A stretch of DNA of 64,000 bases from Cupriavidus sp. GTDB taxonomy: Bacteria > Pseudomonadota > Gammaproteobacteria > Burkholderiales > Burkholderiaceae. A program made the position numbers and the translations under genes. The notes beneath the pieces are model-generated. The model did no database searches, was not told the origin of the DNA, and worked only from the letters and a program-made list of their open reading frames with translations. Where the stretch lies: assembly GCA_031180665.1 (NCBI GenBank), contig JAPSLP010000003.1:62001-126000 (forward strand), in the 5' to 3' direction. This document shows, one piece after another, positions 1-7,151 of the stretch (positions within the stretch are counted from its first letter, which is position 1; every line of letters begins with the position of its first letter).

Positions 1-947
1 CGATCGATGGCCTGCTGACGCTGGGCGAAGGCCAGCGCGTCGGCATCTTCGCGCCGCCTGGCGTGGGCAAGAGCACGCTGCTCGGCATGCTGGCGCGCGG
101 CGCGCAGAGCGATATCAATGTGGTCGCGCTGGTCGGCGAGCGCGGGCGCGAGGTGCGCGAATTCATCGAATACAGCCTCGGCGATGCAGGGCTCGCCCGC
201 ACCGTGCTGGTCGTGGCGACGTCGGACCGCGCGCCGATGGAGCGCGTCAAGTGCGCGTATACCGCGACCGCGATCGCCGAGCATTTCCGCGACCAGGGCA
301 AGCGCGTGCTGCTGCTGGTCGATTCGCTGACCCGGCTGGCGCGCGCGCAGCGCGAGATCGGTCTGGCGAGCGGCGAGCCGCCGACGCGCCGCAGTTATCC
401 GCCGTCGGTCTTCTCGATGCTGCCGCAATTGCTCGAACGCGCCGGCACCGCCGCGCGCGGTTCGATCACCGCCGCCTACACGGTGCTGACCGAAGGCGAG
501 GACGACAGCGATCCGATCGCGGAGGAGGTCCGCTCGATCCTTGACGGCCATATCGTGCTGTCGCGCAAGCTGGCCAGCGCCGGCCAGTATCCGGCGATCG
601 ACGTGCTGGCCAGCGTCAGCCGCGTGATGCCGCATGTGGTCGAGGACCAGCAGGCCCGGCACGCGGCCCGGCTGCGCGAGCTGCTGGCCAAGTACCGCGA
701 GCTGGAGCTGCTGCTGCAGATCGGTGAATACCGTCCCGGCGCCGATGCCGTGGCGGACGCGGCGGTGGCGTCCATCGGCCAGATCCGAGCCTTCCTGGCG
801 CAACCGGCGGGCCGGCTCGACCCCTACGAGACCACGCTGCGCACGCTGGAACGCGCGATCACGCCGCTGGCTCCGGCCGTGACGCCAGCGACGGCGGCGA
901 TGGCCGCGCAAGGGCGCGCGACCGCTCAGCAGGAGGCCAACCGATGA
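1..947 (+). CDS. sctN: Type III secretion system ATPase SctN (HrcN/YscN family), 5' end cut by window
   Basis: This is the C-terminal two thirds of the hexameric ATPase that docks chaperone-effector complexes and powers unfolding at the cytoplasmic face of the injectisome. The reading frame is open from base 3 and the true start lies upstream of the window. The Walker A motif APPGVGKST is at nt 51-77 and Walker B LLLVD at nt 309-323. They are followed by the signature [20 protein letters not shown], which is typical of the FliI/SctN branch of F1-like ATPases. The stop codon overlaps the start of the next gene in ATGA, so the genes are translationally coupled. A flagellar FliI is possible from this fragment alone, but the following sctO, sctT and sctU genes make a type III injectisome far more likely. 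Confidence 0.93.
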   Translation, partial: IDGLLTLGEGQRVGIFAPPGVGKSTLLGMLARGAQSDINVVALVGERGREVREFIEYSLGDAGLARTVLVVATSDRAPMERVKCAYTATAIAEHFRDQGKRVLLLVDSLTRLARAQREIGLASGEPPTRRSYPPSVFSMLPQLLERAGTAARGSITAAYTVLTEGEDDSDPIAEEVRSILDGHIVLSRKLASAGQYPAIDVLASVSRVMPHVVEDQQARHAARLRELLAKYRELELLLQIGEYRPGADAVADAAVASIGQIRAFLAQPAGRLDPYETTLRTLERAITPLAPAVTPATAAMAAQGRATAQQEANR

Positions 948-1456
948 ACGGCCAATCGTCCACGGTGCCGCTGCGCCAGCTCGAGCGCGTGCGCGAGCGG
1001 CGCCACGACGACGCGCATCGCGAGATGCGGCAGAAGCGCGATGCTTTCCTCGAAGGCATGCGGGCCGCCGAGGCGGCGCAAGGCGCGGTACGCGCGGCGC
1101 TTTCCGAGCGGGCGGCGTTTCTGCAGCGGCTGCGCGATAGCGCGGCGAAGGAGGGCGTCGCGATCTCGGGACTGCTCGATGCCCAGGCGTGGCAGGCGTC
1201 GTTCGACGCCCGCATCGCCCGCGCCAACGCCGCGCTGGCGCAGGCCCTCGACATCGCCGGCCAGCGTCGTGCCGAGTTCGAGCAAAGCCGCCGGCAGTGG
1301 GCCCAGGCGCAGGCTCGCCTGACCGGCACGCGCGAACTGATCGATCGCGAACAAGCCGCGGCCCGGGCCGACATCGAGCGCCGCGAGGAAGAGGCGGCCG
1401 AGGAGGCCGCGTTGCGGGTCTGGCAGCGGGCCATGGGCGCAGGCATCAAGGCATGA
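944..1456 (+). CDS. sctO: Type III secretion stalk protein SctO (YscO/HrpB7-like)
   Basis: The product is a 170-residue, highly charged, Arg/Glu/Ala-rich protein predicted to be almost entirely helical coiled coil, with no signal peptide or membrane segment. Size, composition and position directly after the ATPase gene match SctO, the stalk that links the SctN hexamer to the export gate protein SctV and rotates within it. Sequence conservation in this family is very low, so the call rests on synteny and coiled-coil character. The start overlaps the sctN stop by 4 bp and the stop overlaps the sctT start in the same ATGA fashion. The sctN-sctO-sctT order resembles hrcN-hrpB7-hrcT of Hrp2-type systems. 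Confidence 0.75.
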   Translation: MNGQSSTVPLRQLERVRERRHDDAHREMRQKRDAFLEGMRAAEAAQGAVRAALSERAAFLQRLRDSAAKEGVAISGLLDAQAWQASFDARIARANAALAQALDIAGQRRAEFEQSRRQWAQAQARLTGTRELIDREQAAARADIERREEEAAEEAALRVWQRAMGAGIKA

Positions 1457-2250
1457 TCGATCCGGCGATGTTCTTCCAGTGGGGCCGCGAGACCGTGATG
1501 CCCATCCTGATGGTGATGCCGCGGCTGCTGACGGCCTTTACCGTGGTGCCGTTCCTGTCGCACCAATCGATCCCCGGGGTGGCCCGCAATGGCATCGTGC
1601 TGGCCATTGCGCTGTTCGTCTCGCCGGGCGCGCGCGTGGACATCGATGCGGTGGCGGGCGGACTGTGGCTGCTGCTGATCTTCAAGGAGGCCTTCATCGG
1701 CCTGCTGCTGGGCATGGCGTTCGGGCTGTTTTTCGTCGCGCTGCAGATGATCGGCGAGCTGATCGATTTCCAGACCGGCTCGGGCAATGCCACCTTCTTC
1801 GATCCGGTGACGCAGCAGGAGGACGGGCCGATGGAAAACCTGCTGTCCCATCTGGGCATCGCGCTGTTCGCCTCGTTCGGCGGCCTGTTCGCGATGACCG
1901 GCGTGATCGTCGAATCGTTCGCCTTCTGGCCGGTGATGTCCTTCGGCCCCGACGTCTCGCTGTCGTCGTTCCAGTTCGCCAATACCTATGCGGGCACGAT
2001 GTTCTCCTGGGTGGTCAAGCTGGCGGCGCCGATCCTGCTGCTGCTGGTGATCGTCGAGCTCGGTTTCGCGCTGATCGCACGCTTCGTGCCGCAGTTCGAC
2101 GTGTTCCAGTTCGCGCAGCCGGTCAAGATCACGGTTGCCTTCCTGATGCTGGTGCTGATGCTGTCGGTGATGGTCGATACGCTGCAGGGCTTCCTGCGTC
2201 CGGACAACGCGCTGATCGACCTGCTGCGCGGACGCGCGGGTGTCCAGTGA
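1453..2250 (+). CDS. sctT: Type III secretion export apparatus protein SctT (HrcT/YscT/FliR family)
   Basis: The product is a 265-residue integral inner-membrane protein of the export gate, where SctR, SctS and SctT form the helical entry channel. Several hydrophobic helices are visible, for example around nt 1495-1640, 1660-1750, 1860-1930 and 2010-2090. The FliR/SctT-type stretch GELIDFQTGSGNATFFDP lies at about nt 1753-1806. I chose the ATG at 1453 because it overlaps the sctO stop (ATGA) and gives the normal family length; an in-frame extension upstream to 1189 would run through sctO. SctR and SctS genes are not next to it here, so they must lie upstream of the window if the system is complete. 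Confidence 0.92.
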   Translation: MIDPAMFFQWGRETVMPILMVMPRLLTAFTVVPFLSHQSIPGVARNGIVLAIALFVSPGARVDIDAVAGGLWLLLIFKEAFIGLLLGMAFGLFFVALQMIGELIDFQTGSGNATFFDPVTQQEDGPMENLLSHLGIALFASFGGLFAMTGVIVESFAFWPVMSFGPDVSLSSFQFANTYAGTMFSWVVKLAAPILLLLVIVELGFALIARFVPQFDVFQFAQPVKITVAFLMLVLMLSVMVDTLQGFLRPDNALIDLLRGRAGVQ

Positions 2251-2259
2251 GGGCCGGCG

Positions 2260-3294
2260 ATGGCCGATAGCGAAAAGAATCTCGAAGCGACGCGGCGCAA
2301 GCTGGACGACGCGCGCAAGCGCGGCGAGGTGCCGCGCAGCAGCGACGTAACCTCGGCCTTGGTCTTTCTCGGGGTGCTGATCGGGCTTTGGCTGCTCGGC
2401 CGCTATTTCGTGCGGCTGTTTCACGCGCTGTGGCTGAGTGCGATGGGCGCGATCGACCGGCATCTGGCCGACCAGCAGATGCTCGCGCTCGGCGAGGCCG
2501 GTGCGCGCTTCCTGCTGATGGGCGTGCTGCCGATTGCGGCGATCGCACTGGTCTGCGGCATCGTCGGCGCCTTCGTGCAGGTCGGGCCGCTCGTCGCGTT
2601 CGAGCAGATCAAGCCGCAGCTGGCGCGCCTGAATCCGGCGGAGGGCCTGAAACGGATGTTCGCCGTGCGCAATCTGGTCAATCTGCTGAAGACGGTCGTC
2701 AAGATCGCGCTGCTGGGCGGGCTGATCTATGTGCTGGCGCTGCGCGCGATCGAGGACGGCGTGCGCACCGGCTATGCGCGCCCGGCCGAGATCCTGCTGC
2801 TGATCGCCCATATCCTGCTGATGATGTGCTGCTGGGCCGCGGTGATCTACCTGATCATGGCGGTGATCGACTACGTGCACGAGCGCTACGAGTTCATGAA
2901 GCGCCAGCGCATGAGCGTGGAGGAGTACCGGCGCGAGTACAAGGACACGCAGGGCGACCCGATGATCGCCGGGCGGCGGCGCGCGGCGTTCTTCGAGGCG
3001 GCGTTCTTCGGCGTCGGCGAGCGGGTGCGGGTCTCCACCGCGGTGGTGTATTCCACGCAGTACGCGGTGGCCCTGCGCTACGACGGGCCGGGTACGCTGC
3101 CCAAGGTGGTCGCCAAGGGCGGCGGCCAGGTCGCGGCCCGCATCCGCCAGGCCGCGGCCGATTACCTGATCCCGTCGGCCTTCGATTCGGACCTGGCGCA
3201 GCGGCTCTATATGACGGTGCCGCTGGACCGTTTCATCGATCGATCGCTGTTCGAGCGGGTCGCGGATTTGATGCGGTGGGCGAAGGGTGGGTGA
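2260..3294 (+). CDS. sctU: Type III secretion switch protein SctU (HrcU/YscU/FlhB family) lacking the NPTH autocleavage motif
   Basis: The product is a 344-residue export-apparatus switch protein. It has the family N-terminus (SEKNLEATRRKLDDARKRGE), four hydrophobic segments between about residues 30 and 210, and a cytoplasmic C-domain. The family normally cleaves itself between Asn and Pro of NPTH, and this controls the switch from early to later substrates. Here the aligned position, just before AVALRYD, reads Tyr-Ser-Thr-Gln at residues 264-267 (nt 3049-3060), so both the Asn and the Pro are absent. The rest of the C-domain looks intact, including the conserved end LYMTVPLDRFI. The gene starts 10 bp after sctT and ends the operon. 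The protein is either a non-cleaving variant or a specialised SctU. Confidence 0.9.
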   Translation: MADSEKNLEATRRKLDDARKRGEVPRSSDVTSALVFLGVLIGLWLLGRYFVRLFHALWLSAMGAIDRHLADQQMLALGEAGARFLLMGVLPIAAIALVCGIVGAFVQVGPLVAFEQIKPQLARLNPAEGLKRMFAVRNLVNLLKTVVKIALLGGLIYVLALRAIEDGVRTGYARPAEILLLIAHILLMMCCWAAVIYLIMAVIDYVHERYEFMKRQRMSVEEYRREYKDTQGDPMIAGRRRAAFFEAAFFGVGERVRVSTAVVYSTQYAVALRYDGPGTLPKVVAKGGGQVAARIRQAAADYLIPSAFDSDLAQRLYMTVPLDRFIDRSLFERVADLMRWAKGG

Positions 3295-3337
3295 GGGTGG
3301 TTGGGCGGTTGGGGGATTGTGGTTTGCTGGCGTGGTT

Positions 3338-3470
3338 TGCCCTCTCCCCCAGCCCCTCTCCCGCAAGCGGGAGAGGGGAGAAAATCTGCGGTAGAGCAGC
3401 GGCGTCGCGGTATCTGTTGCGCTAACCAGCTCCCTCTCCCGCTTGCGGGAGAGGCTTGGGGAGAGGGCAA
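3338..3470. repeat. Pair of inverted REP-like palindromic elements after the T3SS operon
   Basis: Two copies of a roughly 40-bp element lie in opposite orientation, at about 3338-3382 and 3430-3470. Each contains a palindrome built on CTCTCCCGCAAGCGGGAGAG followed or preceded by a CCCTCTCCCC arm. The reverse complement of copy 2 matches copy 1 almost base for base. Such head-to-head pairs are typical of REP/BIME elements. Lying between the convergent ends of sctU and the luxR-type gene, the pair may also serve as a transcription stop. Confidence 0.8.
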
Positions 3471-3476
3471 CCGCCG

Positions 3477-4529
3477 CTAGCAATCCAACAACGCCGCTTC
3501 CGCCCGATACCCCGTCCCGGCCCGCTCGCGCATACCATTGCCCCCGCGCTCTATCCTCTCCGCCCGATCCATCCTCTCCACCGCCGTGGCGATCAGGCTG
3601 GGGTCCTGCATCGTGGCCGCATGCGCCAGCTGCACGCGGTTGCGCACGCCGAAATGGCTGCGCAGCCGGCGCATGTGGTAGTCGACGTTGAAGATCGACA
3701 TCTCCATGCGATTGGCGATCTGCTTGTCCGACAGGCCCTGCGCCAGGCAGGCAAGGATGTCGCGCTGGACCTCGGACAGGCCGTCGCGTTGCGTGCCGCC
3801 CAGCGCCGGGATGTCGGCGTGGCAGGTCAGGAATTCGTGCAGCGCGAAGCCGACCGTCAAGGCCTGGCCGATCACGGGGTCGCCGATCCAGCGGCGGCTC
3901 TCGATGCCGGAGGCGAAGCTGATCGCGACGAAGTCGCTGGTGCCCGGCATCGGCAGGTTGAGAAACACGCCGCTGCGGATGCCGGCGTCGCGCAGGTCGT
4001 CGAGGAAGCGGCGCAGCCGCAGCGCCTGCGTGCCGCCCGAGGTGCTGCGCTCCAGGTCGCTGATGTCCCATACCAGCGGCAGGCCGAAGCTGCCCGGCCG
4101 CGGCTGGCGCGGATCGACCTCGTAATAGCGCTCGCGCAGGTAGTAGTCGCGCCAGCCCGGATGCGAATAGGTATCGAGGAAGGTGCGCAGTTGCACCTGC
4201 CCGCCCGCGGTGGTGGCGGTGCCATAACCGAGCCAGTCGAAGCCGATCCCCCGGATCGCCGACTGCATCAGCGCGGTGCGCGATTCAGGCGAGCTTTCGC
4301 GCAGCATGGCCTCGACCAGTCCCGGCATGCCGCCCTGGCGCATGCGCCGCTTCACGGGAACGATATGCCGTTCGCCGAATACCTTGATGCCGTGGGGGCC
4401 CGCCACCGGCGGCAGGCCGCGTGGACCGCGGGCCGACGTGCCGTCGCTTGTGGCGCGCGGCAGGTCGGCTCTCAGGGTCCGCGACAGGCTGGTGTCGCGG
4501 CCCAGGCCGGCTTCCACTACTTTTTCCAT
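3477..4529 (-). CDS. LuxR-family transcriptional regulator (autoinducer-binding domain plus HTH), solo
   Basis: The product is a 350-residue regulator. An acyl-homoserine-lactone-type binding domain spans about residues 68-230, with the typical pattern FDWLGYG, YYEVDPRQ and LPLVWDI. A LuxR HTH follows at about residues 251-305 (LSEVQRDILACLAQGLSDKQ). I chose the ATG at 4529 because GGAGG stands 8 bases upstream. The product is longer than usual LuxR proteins (about 240 residues), with some 65 extra N-terminal and 45 extra C-terminal residues. An internal ATG at 4343 would give a more standard N-terminus but has a poorer ribosome site. No luxI is in the window. Its place beside the T3SS genes and the giant genes, and lux-box-like dyads upstream of both giants, suggest it controls this island. 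Confidence 0.88.
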   Translation of the reverse strand: MEKVVEAGLGRDTSLSRTLRADLPRATSDGTSARGPRGLPPVAGPHGIKVFGERHIVPVKRRMRQGGMPGLVEAMLRESSPESRTALMQSAIRGIGFDWLGYGTATTAGGQVQLRTFLDTYSHPGWRDYYLRERYYEVDPRQPRPGSFGLPLVWDISDLERSTSGGTQALRLRRFLDDLRDAGIRSGVFLNLPMPGTSDFVAISFASGIESRRWIGDPVIGQALTVGFALHEFLTCHADIPALGGTQRDGLSEVQRDILACLAQGLSDKQIANRMEMSIFNVDYHMRRLRSHFGVRNRVQLAHAATMQDPSLIATAVERMDRAERIERGGNGMRERAGTGYRAEAALLDC

Positions 4530-5012
4530 CGATCGCCTCCGACAAATGCGTATGGCCGCCGCGCTGACGCGGCAGCGTGAAGGCTTGCCTTGGCTCGATC
4601 CGCGAGCGACATAGCGCCCGCTGGCCAGGCCTTCTGGCAAAGCCCAACATACTGCTGACCCATTCCCGTCGGAAATCCCGGATGGCGCCGCGGTGCGGCG
4701 TGCCCGGTGTTGTGCGTGCCGTGCGTTGCGCGGCCGCTATCGATGCTGTGGTGGTGCGAAACCGTGATGGCGCCATCGTTGGCAGTTGCCATCCGGCGCC
4801 GGGCAAATTATTGCAAGCCAAGATGTCATGACATCGAGCGCGCATTCCAACCGTGCGAAGCGGGGCCGCATTGCCATCCGTCGCGATGCCCGCGAGCCGC
4901 GCTGCCGCAAGGCCTGCGGGGGGTTGATGCGATGCGGCGGGGATGTTGTATATGCGCCACTTTCCTTAGGCCGTGAAGGGTTATCGCCGTCGGCATGGGA
5001 TTCCCTGGTCGC
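4530..5012. other. Intergenic region upstream of the luxR-type gene
   Basis: This 483-bp gap lies between the start of the luxR-type gene and the 3' end of the MFS gene, both on the minus strand. It must hold the luxR promoter. I see no convincing gene in it. The only clear structure is the 14-bp perfect palindrome listed separately, plus somewhat lower GC around 4800-4840. Confidence 0.6.
4822..4835. promoter_or_regulatory. Perfect 14-bp palindrome, possible operator upstream of luxR-type gene
   Basis: GATGTCATGACATC is a perfect 14-bp palindrome about 290 bp upstream of the luxR-type start codon, in a short region of lower GC. It has no similarity to the CTACG dyads found upstream of the giant genes. 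No known regulator is assigned. Confidence 0.35.
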
Positions 5013-6305
5013 TCATGCTTCGAGCGTCTTGCCGCGCGTTTCCGGCAACGTCAGCGCGGCGACGATCAACACGCCGTAGGCCCCGGCGGCGAACACGCCG
5101 ATGGTCTGCCCCAGCGGCATGGTCTGACTGACATGGCCGATCAGGAAGGGGAACAGCGCACCGATGGCGCGGCCCACGTTGTAGCAGAAGCCCTGGCCGG
5201 AGCCGCGCACGCTGGTCGGGAACAGCTCGGTCAGGAACGCACCCATGCCGGCGAAGATGCCCGAGGCGAAAAAGCCCAGCGGGAAACCGAGGATCAGCAT
5301 CACGGTGTCGTTGACCGGGATCTGCGTGTAGATCAGCGCGATCGCCATCGAGCACAGCGCGAACAGCATGAAATTGCGCTTGCGGCCGATGCGGTCGGTC
5401 AGATAGGCGCTGGTGATATAGCCCAGATACGAGCCGACGATCACCATCGCCAGATAGCCGCCGGTGCCGAGCACCGTCAGCCCGCGCTCGGTCTTCAGGA
5501 AGGTCGGCAGCCAGGTCGTGATCGCGTAGTAGCCGCCCTGCGCACCGGTGGTCAGCAGCGCGGCGCGCAGCGTGATCGACAGCAGCTTCGGCGAGAAGAT
5601 CGCGGCGAACGAAGTCTTCTCGGCCGAGGCGGCTTCCCTGGCCTTGTGCTCGGCGTAGACCTCGGGCTCCTTGACCAGGCGGCGCAGGAAGATCACGAAC
5701 ACCGCCGGCAGCAGGCCGATCAGGAACAGCGCGCGCCAGGCGGTTTCAGGCGGCAGGAGGCTGAACACCAACGCATACAGCAGCGCCGACATGCCCCAGC
5801 CCAGCGCCCACCCCGCCTGCACCATGCCGACCGCCTTGCCGCGGTCCTGCGAGCGAATCGCCTCGCCCATCAGCACCGCGCCCGCGGTCCATTCGCCGCC
5901 GAAGCCGAAGCCCATCAGCGCGCGGGCGATCAGCAGCTGCTCGTAGTTCTGCGCCAGGCCGCACAGGAAGGTGAAGAAGGCAAACCAGACGATGGTCAGC
6001 TGCAGCGTGCGCACGCGGCCGATGCGGTCGGACAGGATGCCGGCGATCCAGCCGCCCGCGGCCGAGGTCAGCAGCGTGGCGGTGCCGATGAAGCCGGCGT
6101 CGCCGCGCGTGATGCCCCACGTCGCGATCAGCGTCGGTATGACGAAGCTGAGGAACTGCGTGTCCATCGCGTCGAGCGCGTAGCCGACCTTGCAGCTCCA
6201 GAAGGTGCGGCGTTCGCCCGGCGTGATGTCGCGATACCAGGCAAAGAGTCCGCTCGACGGTCGGCTTTGCTGCTCCCCCTGGATGCTGCCAATCTGCGTT
6301 TCCAT
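5013..6305 (-). CDS. MFS transporter (sialate/aromatic acid:H+ symporter-like)
   Basis: The product is a 430-residue, 12-helix major facilitator. The loop 2-3 signature SDRIGRVRT, the helix 4-5 segment RALMGFGFGGEW and a second-half loop TDRIGRKRN place it among metabolite:H+ symporters related to NanT, PcaK or BenK, which take up organic acids. The substrate cannot be told from sequence. I chose the ATG at 6305 (METQIGSI) because GAGGAA lies just upstream; a longer in-frame extension to 6437 has no transporter-like sequence. It stands between the luxR-type gene and the first giant gene, on the opposite strand from the giant, and is not obviously part of either unit. Confidence 0.85.
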   Translation of the reverse strand: METQIGSIQGEQQSRPSSGLFAWYRDITPGERRTFWSCKVGYALDAMDTQFLSFVIPTLIATWGITRGDAGFIGTATLLTSAAGGWIAGILSDRIGRVRTLQLTIVWFAFFTFLCGLAQNYEQLLIARALMGFGFGGEWTAGAVLMGEAIRSQDRGKAVGMVQAGWALGWGMSALLYALVFSLLPPETAWRALFLIGLLPAVFVIFLRRLVKEPEVYAEHKAREAASAEKTSFAAIFSPKLLSITLRAALLTTGAQGGYYAITTWLPTFLKTERGLTVLGTGGYLAMVIVGSYLGYITSAYLTDRIGRKRNFMLFALCSMAIALIYTQIPVNDTVMLILGFPLGFFASGIFAGMGAFLTELFPTSVRGSGQGFCYNVGRAIGALFPFLIGHVSQTMPLGQTIGVFAAGAYGVLIVAALTLPETRGKTLEA

Positions 6306-7151
6306 GCGTTCCTCGTCGTGGTGTCTCGTCGCGGTGCGTCGGTACAGGCTTGATCCGGGCCAGAGCGCGTGTCCCCATTTGCAGGCGGATCGCGCGCAAA
6401 TCGGGGCCTCGCGGTAAATCTCGGCAATGCTCGGCAATGTTCGGCAGAGAAGCGGGCTGGCACCGCTGGTGCTGCCGGCCGGTCGACGATCGTCGTCGCT
6501 GTACTGGTTCCCGCGCGCTGGCGGCCCGCGATGGCACGGCGGTGTGCCGATGCACGCCTGGAGAGTTGGCGCGCGATCGCGGTGGCCCGCGGCGATGTCC
6601 GATGACTCGCGGCGGTCTGCGGGAACCTGTCATGCATGGAGGGACGTCCCCCGGCATCTGCATTCTTCAAATCAGCCGGGCGCCTCGTCCAACTATTTTT
6701 TAGCTTGGGTCCTCATAAGAAAAAATTGAGATCACCACTCAATCTCAGTCAATACGCGGGCCCCGGCCAGATCTGGCATTCCCGCGCTCCGCGGCGATTT
6801 CGGGTTTTCCCCGATCACGCGCTGTCGCCAAACGGCGTGCCGACCGACCGCGGAAACCCGCGGGGACGACGTGAAGGTTGCTCCGGCATTGTCAGCGCCC
6901 CGGCACGCGCATCGCGTTCCATCGAGGGCAACGCGTAAGCATACGGCGCGCCAGTGACAAGCGGGGCACGGGATGCGCTACGGAGACTCGTAGGGATGTC
7001 GCTGTGCAGCGCAGCAGCGGCGGGCCATTGCACCACGAGGGTTCGTCTCGTCACGGGGCCTTCATCGACGAGCGGTCTGATGACGGCGCCCCGGGTCAGC
7101 GCGCGTGTGCATCGGCATGGTGCCCCGCCCGGCCTTCTTCTCGAGGTCACG
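6306..7151. other. Long intergenic region upstream of giant gene 1
   Basis: These 846 bp separate the divergent MFS and giant gene 1 starts. The stretch at about 6690-6750 is strikingly AT-rich for this genome, with runs such as TATTTTTTAG and AAGAAAAAATTGAG, and could hold promoter elements or mark foreign DNA. The dyad at 6978-6993 is listed separately. I found no gene with convincing coding character here. The frame of the giant stays open up to 6954, but its translation upstream of 7152 does not look like protein conserved with anything I know. Confidence 0.6.
6978..6993. promoter_or_regulatory. Lux-box-like dyad upstream of giant gene 1
   Basis: CTACGGAGACTCGTAG has perfect 5-bp arms CTACG/CGTAG around 6 bases, so it fits the CT-N12-AG form of LasR/RhlR-type boxes. 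Its centre is 166 bp upstream of the ATG at 7152. The same arms recur upstream of giant gene 2 at nearly the same distance (169 bp). Confidence 0.55.

Noticed and set aside
859..4071. Minus-strand open frame of 1070 codons across sctO, sctT and sctU
   Set aside because: It runs antisense through well-recognised T3SS genes, and its translation is low-complexity.
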